NCBI RefSeq assembly: GCF_000224145.3
Contig: NC_020177.2
Location: forward strand, 2,745,649 to 2,809,648
From: Ciona intestinalis
Lineage: Eukaryota; Chordata; Ascidiacea; Phlebobranchia; Cionidae
Direction: 5' to 3'
DNA length: 64,000 nt
A program made the position numbers and the translations under genes. Shown here in pieces: positions 46,501 to 56,880 of this stretch (positions within the stretch are counted from its first letter, which is position 1; each line of letters opens with the position of its first letter). The notes beneath the pieces were generated by a model, which was given only the letters and a program-made list of their open reading frames with translations, ran no database searches and was not told where the DNA came from.

Positions 46501-49500
46501 TATCATTACTTTGTCGGTGCCAGGGCGCTTCTGTAATTGAAATGACCGGCGTATGAATAGGGCGACCCGCTTTTCCAAACACCAGCGCCTTTTCAAAGTC
46601 GCACAGCTCTGAAGAAATCACTCCCAGCAAGCTAGACGGAAAGTCGAATATAAACTCGCGTCGAATGTAGAAGTAGGGGTCAGCTGTGCTTTTCTTCCTT
46701 TCACTAATATCAAGTTTCGTTGCCAGTGTATCTGCCTACTTGGGTTACTTGTGTGTCTGGCGTTATTTACAAGTGTTCAGCTTTAGAAAACGCACACGAA
46801 GAACACGATTTTGTGATGTACTAATCGTCATTTAAACTGCGCACTCAAATGTAGTTACGAGTGGTTCTTACAGAACTTCAGGATATTGAAACGTATTAAT
46901 AGGACCGAATATCCCTCTTCACGGCCGCGTCGTGTCAGAACTGTAGATTAAAACCACCACAGTTCCATATTTCGCCTTTGGTAACTGCCCACATCATACA
47001 CTCCCTATTATAACGAGGCACCTGCTCGGATTTTTAATTCTTGTCAAACGGAACTCGACAAAATCACGAGCCCCTATCAAGTTGGATAACTCTTTTCAAC
47101 GAGGCACTCCAACTTGGCAAGCGCTCTTCAGCCAAAATTAAAACCGAGAAAGGAGTAAGGATTAAGACTGACAGTCACTCAAACCCATAACGCACTTCCA
47201 CAAGCCACGCCGGCGTCGTTTTACTGATAGCGACTCCTTCGTGTTAAATTCAGTCGACTCAGCAAAAGCGAGCGCGATTAGATACTCCCTTAACCACAAC
47301 GCTATATAACCTGTTTATTTGCTTTACAGATACACCCGATAGATACAGACGACGAACAGGTACGTTCTCATGGCCCATTATAACAAATTTACATCATTAA
47401 AGCCGTATGTGTACTGCAAATTTGATGAGTTATATATGTAAACACAGTCGTGTATGCAAACCGCTGCATACGCAATTTATTATTGGCGGTACCTTTTATT
47501 TTTTACCATGCGACATTTAAATTGCTTTAGTGGTATAACCACATTGAGTTTACCATTTAATAAACCCGACCATTAAGTGTTGCCTGCAGTTACATCAGAC
47601 ACACCCCCTTAACCACAACACATAAACACCAGATCACGATCTGGCAGCATGAGCTGCTATAATCCTTTACACATGGAGAAAACCAGCACCTGCTGCCATT
47701 GCACAGCCACAGTACTGCCTGGAGCATATTATATCAATAAACCTCTGCTCTTACGGACTGAAAACGCCCACCTACAAAATCAGTGTCTCGATTTTAAAGC
47801 CACAATTTGATTTTAGATAAAACACCGGTTTTTCTTGTTTTTTGAATCTGTTTTCCTGACTGTTGCAGCAAACTTAAAACATTATGTGCTTGCTGATCAG
47901 CGTAATTAACTTTAAATGCATTTGTTGGAATTTTAATAAGCCTTTTAATGACCAGATTTATATTGCCGAATGACTTCATTTGAAATTGTTTTGCAGGCCC
48001 ATTCTCTTTACTCTGAAAGCTTTATCCAAAATTGTCGCCTTGAGCATATGGTAATGGTCATGGGCCTACACCCGCAATACCTACAGCAGTTTCTCGACAC
48101 CAATGTTCATCTTTTGCAATCATCCGGCGCTCTTTCATACGAATACAGAAGTTACATTGCCATAATGGTAAGACCGCCACACCCCCTTTCACTCTCTGCA
48201 CCGATTGGCTTAGCTTATGGGCGTCATAAAAGCTTGTGTTACATCATAACTGTCATTCTAACTTGTTTGTCTCTTAAAATCGACCGCATTTTAAGCTAAT
48301 GCTAATAGTTGTGGTTTAACTAAAAGCTTTTATTTTTATAATTCAAAAGTTATATTAAATGAATTGAAATAAATTTTGAACAAATTAAATTTATTTAGAT
48401 TTTATTTTGAAAATATTTCAAATATAACCAATTTATATTTCTATTTAAATTGTTTGAACCTAAAAAGATTATAAATGTACATTAAACATGTTAGTAAAAT
48501 CTTGAAATGTAGATTAAACATGTTAACAAAATTTTTACAATTAAAATACATTTTTTTACAATTAAATACAGAACTTTTACAATTAAAATACAAAACTTTT
48601 ACAATTAAAATACAAAACTTTTACAATTAAAATACAAAACTTTTACAATTAAAATACAAAACTTTTACAATTAAATACAATACAAAACTTTTCAGGCGGC
48701 AGCGCGTCACCAATGTACGTACCTCGTCCATCTGATGGAAGCCCAGTTTTTGCTGCAAGGTGGCAACAGAGAGTGGCTAAAGGGTCTCGACCATATACCA
48801 GCGAAACTAAGAGCTCTGTCCAAGTTAAACAGACTGCTTGCCCATCGTCCATGGCTAGTTACTGCCCAAGACTTCAAGGTAGGTTGAGTTTGAATAAGAG
48901 TGTGGCGAATGGAAATTTCCGGTGTTCTGCTTGTTTTTTGAAGGGAATTTGACCATGTCCAAATAAAGGGTGGGGATTTATTAAGGAACAGGTGCTGGAT
49001 TTTTCATGTGTTGAGTAAAATAAAGTTAAATACAAAAAAAATTTAAAAAAATTTAGTGTTTAGCAATCATTTTTAATGTTTGTTATTATCATACAACAGG
49101 ACTTGACTGAAGGTGATGCCGCATCTCGCTGGCAACACTCCCAACTTGCTCAAGCAGTTGTACTACTCTGCCACTTTCATGGTTTGGCCATTTTCTGCCA
49201 CGGAACTGGCGTGAACCTCGAACTTGATCACTCGAAGGCGCACTCCTTCCACACAAGGTCAGGGTCACCCACCACGCCCCGAAGCAAACCCACGTCGGGC
49301 TCCAACACCCCTGTGGATTTTCGCCAGGGAAGAAAATCTCCGCCACCCCAGGTAATGTGTCTTATTATTAAAAAACTTTTCTACATTAATAAAAATGGTT
49401 TTAGTTTAAACCAAAATTTGTAAATGAAACTCGTATCTTTACATATGTCAGGTTTTTATTAGGAATGGACAGAAAATCGTGTGTTATTTACTTATGGAAT

Positions 49501-51801
49501 CAAACAATGGGCTAAAAATGATGTTTTATATTTTTTAACATGTTTTAAAATTAGTTAATGCTTTTATACAGCATAAGTTCAGCTTCATTGCAAAGGGATG
49601 ATTTGACAGCCATTTCAGTCCCTATTTATGTAATTTTTAAAGACTTGCTGCACCAATCACAGTATGACAGCTTTAAAAAAAAAATCTAGCATTAAAGCAA
49701 AAACAAAATTTTTGCTTTGTGGGTGTCAAATTTTTTTTATTAAATTTTTTTCTTGGAACAGATTGAGCAAATTGGGGATGTTGAAGTCCTGATGGAGAGG
49801 ATGCGAAAGTTGCAAGAAGAGGAAGAAGATGTGACGACTGAAGAACGAAACCGGAGGTTTGAGATTGAAAAGGAAGAGGCATCGTACAGTCTTATCCCAG
49901 GTATGTAATTTTACATCTGGAGCAAATTTTTGTTTTTATCATGATTTTTATGTCAATTTAAAGTTTTTTATCTTTTTACTTCTGTATACCATTCTGAAAT
50001 TTGTTATTGTAACTAAAAGGTCCACATAATCATAATATTTATGTCGTTTTCTGTTATTTTAGTCTTTCTACTTTTGTATACTATTCTGATCTTTAATATT
50101 GTAACCAAAAAGAAAACATTTTTTAAAAATACTCTAATGTAAAAAAAACCCCACAATTTCCATGGATTGAACTGTCCATGGTGCTATTAAATTCTTACCT
50201 AAAAATTGTTTTTCGGGGATATAGCCAAATTTTGTTTTTTAATTCCAGGTGCATCAGGTCCAGTAGGTGGCGCTGCATACTTTGCTCGTTACGTTGAAGA
50301 TCCTCAGTTTAGTTACCAAGACTTTGCTAAACGTGACGCACATGCTGAAATCCCAACTTTTCGGGCTCAGGTACCTAATTTCACCGTTTGCTTTCTTGCT
50401 TCTATTGTATATGGGTAAGGTAAAGTCCCATGGCAAGGCACATTGGGGGACCTGGGTTTGAGCTAGAGTTGGCCACTTACCCCAAAATCATATAAAGTGC
50501 ATTTATAAAAGACTAAAAGTAACCTGCATACTGAAATCCTAATATTCAGGCTCAAGTATTTACTGTAATTCTTCATGTCAGCTAAAACAGCGTCTATTGC
50601 TTCTATTCTGTATAAGTCCCATTGTGAGGCACACTAGGGGTCCTGGGTTTGTCCAGAATTTTGGCAAATACCCCAACATTATAAAAAATTCAGTTTAAAA
50701 GAATGGGTTTATTAATATTTTCCTTATCCAAATTTTTTTTTATGGCTAATTTAAAAGAGTGAATTTAAAATTATTTTTTATCCAAAGTATTTATATTCGC
50801 ATTGTTGTGCAGGATTACAACTGGGACCATGCGTTTACTGTAATGACTGGCTACTATGGTGAGGTAGCTGAACTCCTTGATGAGAAATACAAGACTGCTT
50901 ATAACCTCACATATAAAACGTAAGTACATAAAGATTTTAAAGTTGAAAATTAAAATGTTAAGAATAAAAAAAGCGAAAACGTCTTATATAGTAAAGTGGG
51001 GAAAGACGGAACACCTTTAGCAGATAATGTTTTCCAAATATCCTGAACGTGTTTTGAACAATTACCAACGACCTATAGGAGTCCTGAAGATACAGTTTAT
51101 GAGTATGTTAAATGTTCTTTGTTTACTACCGAATAGGACGACAAAATAGAATAAAAAGGTGTCCCATCTTCCCCATCCTACTATATATATTTTTTGGGGT
51201 AGTTGTAAAAAAATTGATTTTCAAATGTGATTTATTTTTTGTTCCAGGTTAGCAACACGAGATAACGTTGATACCACTTCCTTAAGAAGAGCAATTTGGA
51301 TGTATGTCCACTGTATGTATGGAATCATGTAAGTTATTTAAACGTAAATAACTTTACCATTTTAACAAAGAGCTCTTTTCTGGTTCATCATTTTCTGTTT
51401 AATTTGTACAATTTTGTAGTATTAAAAAGTCTGGAAAAAAAATTCGAAAAAAGGGCTTTTTTTAAGTCTATCTTCTGTATTTTAAAAACCCTGTTTTGCC
51501 TAACATTTTACTATGGTTAAGTTTCTGGTGTATAACATTGAATCTAACCCGCATATGTTACAGGTATGATGATTACAACTACAGTGAGGTGAACCAGTTA
51601 CTTGAGCGACCGCTAAAAGTTTTCATTAAAACCGTTTCTTGTTTTCCTGAAAAAACAACGCAAGCAGTTTATGATGGTTTTTGGAAGCAGTTCCGCCACT
51701 CCGAGAAAGTCCACGTCAACATTATGCTCCTGGAGGCGCGGATGCAAGTCGGACTTCTTTACGGTCTCCGAGCATTGACCCAGTGCATGAGGGAGAGTTA
51801 G
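37543..51801 (+). CDS. SESN: Sestrin, long form with ancestral N-terminus
   Basis: Exons: 37543-38154, 44176-44241, 47330-47359, 47997-48167, 48696-48878, 49100-49351, 49762-49900, 50249-50370, 50813-50919, 51248-51328, 51564-51801 (TAG). Phases agree, giving 666 codons. Sestrins sense leucine and stress and restrain mTORC1 by binding GATOR2; their N-half has an alkylhydroperoxidase fold. Exon 1 ends [20 protein letters not shown], matching the long human SESN1 N-terminus. [30 protein letters not shown] and [10 protein letters not shown] follow as in vertebrates. C300 aligns with peroxidatic Cys125 of SESN2 and Y302 with Tyr127, but the His132 position is Met307. The leucine pocket is kept: Thr of LTYKT, VDTT, LRRAIW (Arg390), FWKQFRHSE (Trp444, Glu451). 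So is the GATOR2-binding Asp pair (YDDY). It appears equally related to SESN1, 2 and 3. Confidence 0.95.
38155..42898. other. Sestrin intron between the two N-terminal exons
   Basis: About 4.7 kb, without any MITE or SINE copy I can recognise, in contrast to the ARMC2 introns. Open frames are short and without domain character. The stretch before the second exon (about 42300-42800) has purine-rich runs of GAGAGAAA type and could hold an alternative promoter. TGACGTCA motifs cluster near 41497-41515. Confidence 0.5.
42899..43534 (+). CDS. SESN: Alternative sestrin N-terminal exon
   Basis: An open frame of 212 codons beginning ATG CTG CGT and ending at a donor (GAG|gtgcgt) in phase 0. It therefore joins the next exon at 44176 in frame, just as the exon at 37543-38154 does. 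It is Ser/Thr/Pro-rich with several RS/RR stretches ([11 protein letters not shown]) and Cys pairs ([15 protein letters not shown]), and has no similarity to the other N-terminus. It could be a separate first exon with its own promoter (674-codon product) or an included internal exon; a weak acceptor-like 'cccctatgag' lies just upstream, in frame. The clean 636-base frame in an AT-rich intron and the in-phase donor argue that it is real. Confidence 0.7.
44242..47329. other. Sestrin intron, repeat-free
   Basis: About 3.1 kb separates the SRFIPRDE exon from a 30-base micro-exon. No mobile element is seen. A 106-codon minus-strand frame (44847-45167) lacks recognisable similarity and I treat it as chance. 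Confidence 0.5.
48535..48694. repeat. 22-bp minisatellite ending at a sestrin splice acceptor
   Basis: The unit 'aattaaaatacaaaactttt' plus 'ac' is repeated about seven times. The final unit reads 'caaaacttttcag', so the array runs into the acceptor of the exon at 48696. The catalytic-cysteine exon begins directly after it. Confidence 0.85.
50408..50680 (+). repeat. Two copies of the 'aggtcctatggc' dispersed repeat in a sestrin intron
   Basis: Copies at 50408-50485 and 50610-50680 share 'agtcccatggcaaggcacat', 'gggacctgggtttg' and 'gttggccacttacccc'. The same text recurs across the window (see findings). It is short, has no coding capacity and its ends are unclear. Confidence 0.55.
50987..51186 (-). 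mobile_element. MITE, reverse orientation, in sestrin intron
   Basis: Ends 'tatagtaaagtggggaaag' and 'cccatcttccccatcctact'. The interior is the reverse complement of the usual copies. It lies between the last-but-two and last-but-one sestrin exons. Confidence 0.85.
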
Positions 51802-52641
51802 TTTGTTCTGTCATTATGATGTCATCGCTTTTTTCAACGCTGATGATGTCATCGGTCCCGTCACTAGTGAGGTCGTAGGTGATGATGATGTCATAGCTAT
51901 GACATCATCGCTAGTGATGTCATCGCCTGCTTTGGTTCAGATTTAGCTCTTTGCGATTGCATTCTTAATCGTGGTGTCCCCTTTTCTTGTGACATCATCG
52001 CTTCCATAGAAGGGGATTTCCCTCCGCCACTACAAACTATTGGTGCAGTTTCTTTTTTCTCGAAAATTTTACTGAAGTTTCTGTTTTACATTTTTATCGT
52101 CGTTTTACTGGCGTCACGTAGCAATCTGCGTCGTGGGTAGCATGTTTAACTCAAAATCCTTGCAAGGTTTGGTGCAATATCTTGAAAAATGTGGATGAAT
52201 TAAGTTCGACTGTCTGCAGCTTAGCTCACTATCTATTCATGCTAGGCAATTGTGATGTTTCAATACTCTTTGTGACATCACACTTACGCGTGTAGCCAAA
52301 GTTTAAACTTTGTCGCAGATTTGATATTTTGAGTTTATCAATGCGATGCGAATTTCGTTTATGACATCATAACAGCGATTCTGACGTCATTCGTAACTTA
52401 AACTTGACGTCATATCTGCCTATTGCTTCGTTCTTCCACTTGAAAGCTTTGCGGTTCGTTTGTGCCCTCTGGTGCCCCCTAGCGCCAGCAATTACTGTGT
52501 TCGTTATGTCTTCAAGGTAAATTGTGTATTGGTACCGCCACAGCCTAATCAGCCACTCGTGGGGTTCCAAGAACAGCACCTTTCCCTTTTTATTGTCTCC
52601 TTGTATTTCCAGTATTATTTTTGTACGCTATATATAGCGAA

Positions 52642-52647
52642 AATAAA
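52642..52647 (+). terminator. Sestrin polyadenylation signal
   Basis: AATAAA about 840 bases after the stop codon, followed by T- and GT-containing sequence. Confidence 0.5.
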
Positions 52648-53186
52648 TCGTTTGTCAAACAATGCCTCGTTTTTGATGAACTACAGCTGTGGTTCCGAAG
52701 CTTTTTTTATGCTTTACCCTTGTAGCGGAGTTGCTTGTCGGACTTACCCCCAATCTGGCGCTCATTTATAAAAAAGAGAAAACAACTAATTACATCAGTT
52801 ATATTTAATGCAACGGATGCACTTTTTGGGAATAAGTTGTTCAATGTTTGGTAATGCACTACAACTGGTACAAGTTTTCTGTCTCTTTAACTAATGTTGA
52901 TTTTGATTAGTAGCTGATTACCCTCTAAATATGAGGAACTTACCCCAGTTTAAAAAAGCTGGTCTACAGTGGCAATTTATTATTTTGCAAACCAACATTT
53001 TACAACTCCTTTTGGCACTTTCCGCAAGGCAAAAAATGGAAAGTAAATTGTCTGAAAAGCCGGGCAGCTCTAGCATTTAAATTTTTTTTTAAAGTCATAC
53101 TAATTAGTTATGAAGCCATGCTACCTTTTTTAACTTAATTAATCCCCAAACTCTTTAAAAACCACAAACCATTTTGAAACTAGTTA

Positions 53187-53192
53187 TTTATT
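53187..53192 (-). terminator. UBE2J1 polyadenylation signal
   Basis: AATAAA on the minus strand, about 520 bases beyond the UBE2J1 stop codon. Confidence 0.45.
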
Positions 53193-53713
53193 AGAAGTAG
53201 AAGTACAAAGCCCAGTTACACATGCAATTGCTTTTAGTACATATTATATATAATACTGATAGAAGTACGTTTTGTCCCACACATATTAAAACAACGAACC
53301 CCTACGCGCCATAACTTTGCCCCACAACCAAAAACAAAACTTGAGAAACAATATTCTAAAAATATATGTTTGCCTAATTATGAATTTACAACATTTTTAC
53401 AAGAATCCATACACGGCATGGCTGGTTTTTGGGTATATATGTATACTGTATAGCAAATAATATGAAACTTTTTTTAAAAAAATCGTTTTTACAAATATCC
53501 TGAATACAATATGGAAAACATTTTTACTTCAAAAAAAGTAGAAATTTTTACAGATTGTAATCCAAATTATGACTTTAAAGCCGTTGGGTGTTATTCTGGA
53601 TAAGCATGACATTCACCCAATATATACTTACTCCTACGAACGTTTAAACTGTTAAATCAAAAAGCTGGTAAAAGAGCCACTTCTTCAGTAATATTGGCAG
53701 AACTGGCAAGAAC

Positions 53714-56700
53714 TTACAAGTAATCTGTGACCATGGAGGATAAGTTATACATACGATCTATTCTTCTTAAAAACAAGAGAGCAATGGCTATGGCAAGTAA
53801 TACGATAAGCATGGTTGAAGAATCGCTTGATTGGTTGGTTTGCAAACGGGGTAAAGGGGCAGTGGTAGGGGGAGGGGGAGTTGTCATGGTCGAGCGCTTT
53901 CTCACCCCATCTTCCTGGGCATGGCTTACATCATTCTCAACAGATGGATTTTCTGAATTTTCTGAAGTCGTGTTTACATTATTTTCTTGTGGTGTAATAG
54001 CAGGATCTACAGGTGTAGCATTTAAAGTTTCTTCACTTTTCGAAGCATCTTCTTTTTTCTCAGTTTTTGGTTTTCCAAAAGTAATCTGTTTCGCAAGCTC
54101 TTTATCACGATTTTCGGCATCACTGGTTGTACATGCAATTCCTTCTGCCTCACTCGGTAACAGATCTTTTATGCAACCACATGCAGTGCAGGAATACGAT
54201 TTAGACCTGTCATTACAAATCATATAAATTTCAATTTCAATGCAATCACATAAAACCCTACTATTCAATGTATATACATTGGCGCTCAACTTTGTAAAAT
54301 GCAGGGGAGGCAGGAATAAGTAGACGTGGATTTAAATGGAACAAATTTGGTTTCTTTGTTTACCGATAAATGTAGTGCAGAAAATCTCATGGTGGGCCTG
54401 CGTACCCTGCCACCCTAGGTTTGGCGCCTAAGCCCAGAAATGCCAGAATATACATTAATAAAGTAGGGTGGGGAAGAAGGGACACTTTTTACCTCTACTT
54501 TCTCGCCCCGTTTAGTAGTAAACAAAGAAAATTTAAGAAATTATAAAACTATATGCCCCTGACTCCCATTGACCGTTAGTAATTGTTTAAAACATGATCA
54601 GGATATTTAGATATTATGTGCTAAAGGTGTCCCAATGTCCCATCTTCTCCCACCCTACTATATTAATACCTTGAAATCTGTTAATTTGATGCTTTATTTT
54701 AAATTAAGCTCACTTAGTAAGATATAAATAGAATTTAAAACCTAGTAACTTTTAAACTTAATTTTACGAAGAAAATTTAAAATGTGTGTCCTATTGTTAC
54801 TGATCTAAAAATGTGTTTCAGTGTAATTTTACTGGTAATTTTTTCCACGTACGTTTCCATTGTACCTGGTTACTCGCGGTCTGGGTCTAGCTTTAATAAA
54901 AGATATTGTGTGCATGGTCTTCTGACGAAGCACACCTAAATATTTACGCTTATTTAACTTATGTCTTAAAAATAAAGCCCCATTATTAATTATTCATAAA
55001 ATTCCTACCTTCGTGCCAAAACTTTTCTTTCTTCTGCTGTATAATCTAAAGCACCAATAGCACCTTCTCCTTTGGTTGGCATGAATCCAATAATTGCAAG
55101 AATTGCTGTTCGAACTGAGAAATGGAACTTTTGTTTACAAACTAAAACACCAAGCTGGTTTGATAGCTTTATAAATTTTAAAACAAAACTTTTACTAAAA
55201 ACCTTCACAAACTTAAAGCAGTGTGTTCTCGACATTATATATATATTCCTAAATTGTTTTACCTATGAACTAAATATTCAATTAATAACAGTTCAGTTCG
55301 TGGCACATTGTGTGACGTTAAGTAATTTTTGCTATTTCTTTTGATTGTTTCAATTTGTCACAACTTTTTTTGGCCTATTTTTTTTAATTTGCCAATTTTT
55401 TTTCTCTTGTCCACTACTATACCAATTACCAAAGTAACCATAGCTCAGTTTTGTTACGACTAAGCACTGTTTTAAATTGAACTGGGGTGCCTTTTATTTC
55501 ACAAGATCACAATACACATTGTTACATATTACTTACTGCTCCAACTAGGCTGCCATGACTCGGGGTGGTAACCAGAAATACTGAGGCAGATTTTCTTGTT
55601 CAATTCAAATCGTCCATTCGCCTATAATAAAATTCAAATATAACATTGTCTCTTATTAACAAAAGAAAATATCCGAAAAATATAATAAAACAACTTAAAA
55701 GGGCAGCTGCACTTTCCTTTAATGTGACTTATTGTTTTTATGCATTGTTATTTCATCAGAATTTTTTTAAGATTTTTATTTTTAATTTTATTATAACATT
55801 AGTGTAACAGTGTAAAAGTAAACTGCATACAACATGCATTACAGTTTCAGGTATATTAGATTTTTATATACATATTAGACCCATTTAACGGAAAAATGTC
55901 CTTCTCTGCTTATGTCTATCTTTATAACTATACGGACGGTCTAGCAGCGTGACACAATGGCTAGCGTGCCTGCCTCTAACTTAGCTAGAGGTTATGGGTT
56001 AAAGGCTCGTTGCTGCTACTATTGTGGGTGTATGTGTCCTTGGGCAAGACACTTAAAGACAATTGCTCCAACCCAGTGGTCACTAATGGGTTGTCCAAAT
56101 TATCAGCCATAAATAAAATAAAAAAATAATCACCCACAAATTTACGTATATGGTAACTCGTAAGTTTGCACTAGGTGTATGAAACAGAACACCGGTGTTA
56201 TAAATAACGACTGTCATTCCCCCTAAATAAGTTACATTCATTCCTTCATACATTTAAAAGCATAATACTGGGTGGCTTCATTGGATACTCAGGTGGTAAT
56301 ATGATTCTGCCATGGTACAAGCCACCGTCAAAATCAGAATCTTTTGGCCCACGAAAAGTGAAATGCCATTCAAACAGATTGTCGTCAAGTGGCTTGGCTG
56401 AATATTCGTACGTTGGTGCTGCTAGCTCTTGTGCCTCGCGCATTAAACGCTTTACAGCTGAAAATACCAGAAGCAATGTTATTGTTTTATATATACAAAT
56501 ATGAATGTAGCCTGGCTTATCCTCATGAGGCAGCAAAAAAAAACTTCAATCATTATAACATGTATTTTGTTTCGTACACCTCGCGCCCACTTACAAGTTA
56601 CCACCGTGCCAATAAATGTCTTGCTCAAGGATACACATACGCCCACAATGGTAGCAGCGGGGAGCCTTGAACCCATAACATATGGTTCAGAGGCAGGCGA

Positions 56701-56880
56701 ACGCAGCGCAACCAGTTAAAAATTGCATTTTGATTTAATATGTTAAAAATACAAAATGGCATAGGCGATTCTGTAAGGATACGTATACGATACCCGCTAA
56801 TACCGTAAGTTAGGGTACGAAATAACCTATGTAACACAACGTAGCTTACCCGGGCTTCTAAGGTTGTACGACTGTTGCAT
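53714..56880 (-). CDS. UBE2J1: UBE2J1, tail-anchored ER ubiquitin-conjugating enzyme E2, complete
   Basis: Exons: 56880-56850, 56457-56252, 55621-55537, 55114-55009, 54206-53714. Phases agree, giving 306 codons (human 318). The N-terminus SYNLRSPAVKRLMREA, the UBC core (DNLFEWHFTFRGPKDSDFDG, GRIILPPEYPMKPPSI, ANGRFELNKKICLSISGYHP, SWQPSWSIRTAILAIIGFMP) and the KGEGAIGALDY segment are as in human UBE2J1/yeast Ubc6. The catalytic cysteine is C91, at the human position. After the core there is a CTACGC motif like the CEGCG of human UBE2J1, then an acidic, Thr/Pro-rich linker and one C-terminal membrane segment (MLIVLLAIAIALLFL) followed by basic residues, the signature of an ER tail anchor facing the cytosol. 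It acts in ER-associated degradation with membrane E3 ligases. It is tail-to-tail with sestrin. Confidence 0.96.
54460..54663 (+). mobile_element. MITE in UBE2J1 last intron
   Basis: Ends 'aagtagggtggggaagaa' and 'atcttctcccaccctacta'. The interior is consensus, with a small internal duplication before the right end ('gtcccaatgtcccatc'). Confidence 0.8.
55940..56250 (+). mobile_element. SINE, full length, abutting a UBE2J1 exon
   Basis: Head 'gacacaatggctagcgtgcc', B-box-like 'gggttaaaggctcg', body 'attgtgggtgtatgtgtcc' and 'caacccagtggtcactaatg', 3' part 'cgactgtcattcccc', tail 'ttacattcattccttcatac'. The tail ends one base from exon 2 of UBE2J1, so on the minus strand it supplies the 5' splice site. 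Confidence 0.85.
56540..56715 (-). mobile_element. SINE, reverse orientation, in UBE2J1 intron 1
   Basis: Reverse-strand family blocks: 'cacctcgcgcccacttacaa', 'aaatgtcttgctcaagga', 'acgcccacaatggtagcagc', 'gccttgaacccataac'. It lacks the middle of the element. Confidence 0.7.

Larger units (their letters stand above)
51802..53713. other. Convergent 3' regions of sestrin and UBE2J1
   Basis: The sestrin 3' UTR opens with a run of TGATGTCATCGCT-like motifs (51815-51935), then unique sequence. A canonical AATAAA for sestrin lies at 52642-52647. For UBE2J1, AATAAA on the minus strand lies at 53187-53192. The two signals are about 540 bases apart, so the transcripts need not overlap. Confidence 0.55.

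Noticed and set aside
53727-54227. 166-codon + frame opposite the last UBE2J1 exon
   Set aside because: It is the complement of a verified coding exon; the minus-strand reading matches UBE2J1 with its membrane anchor.
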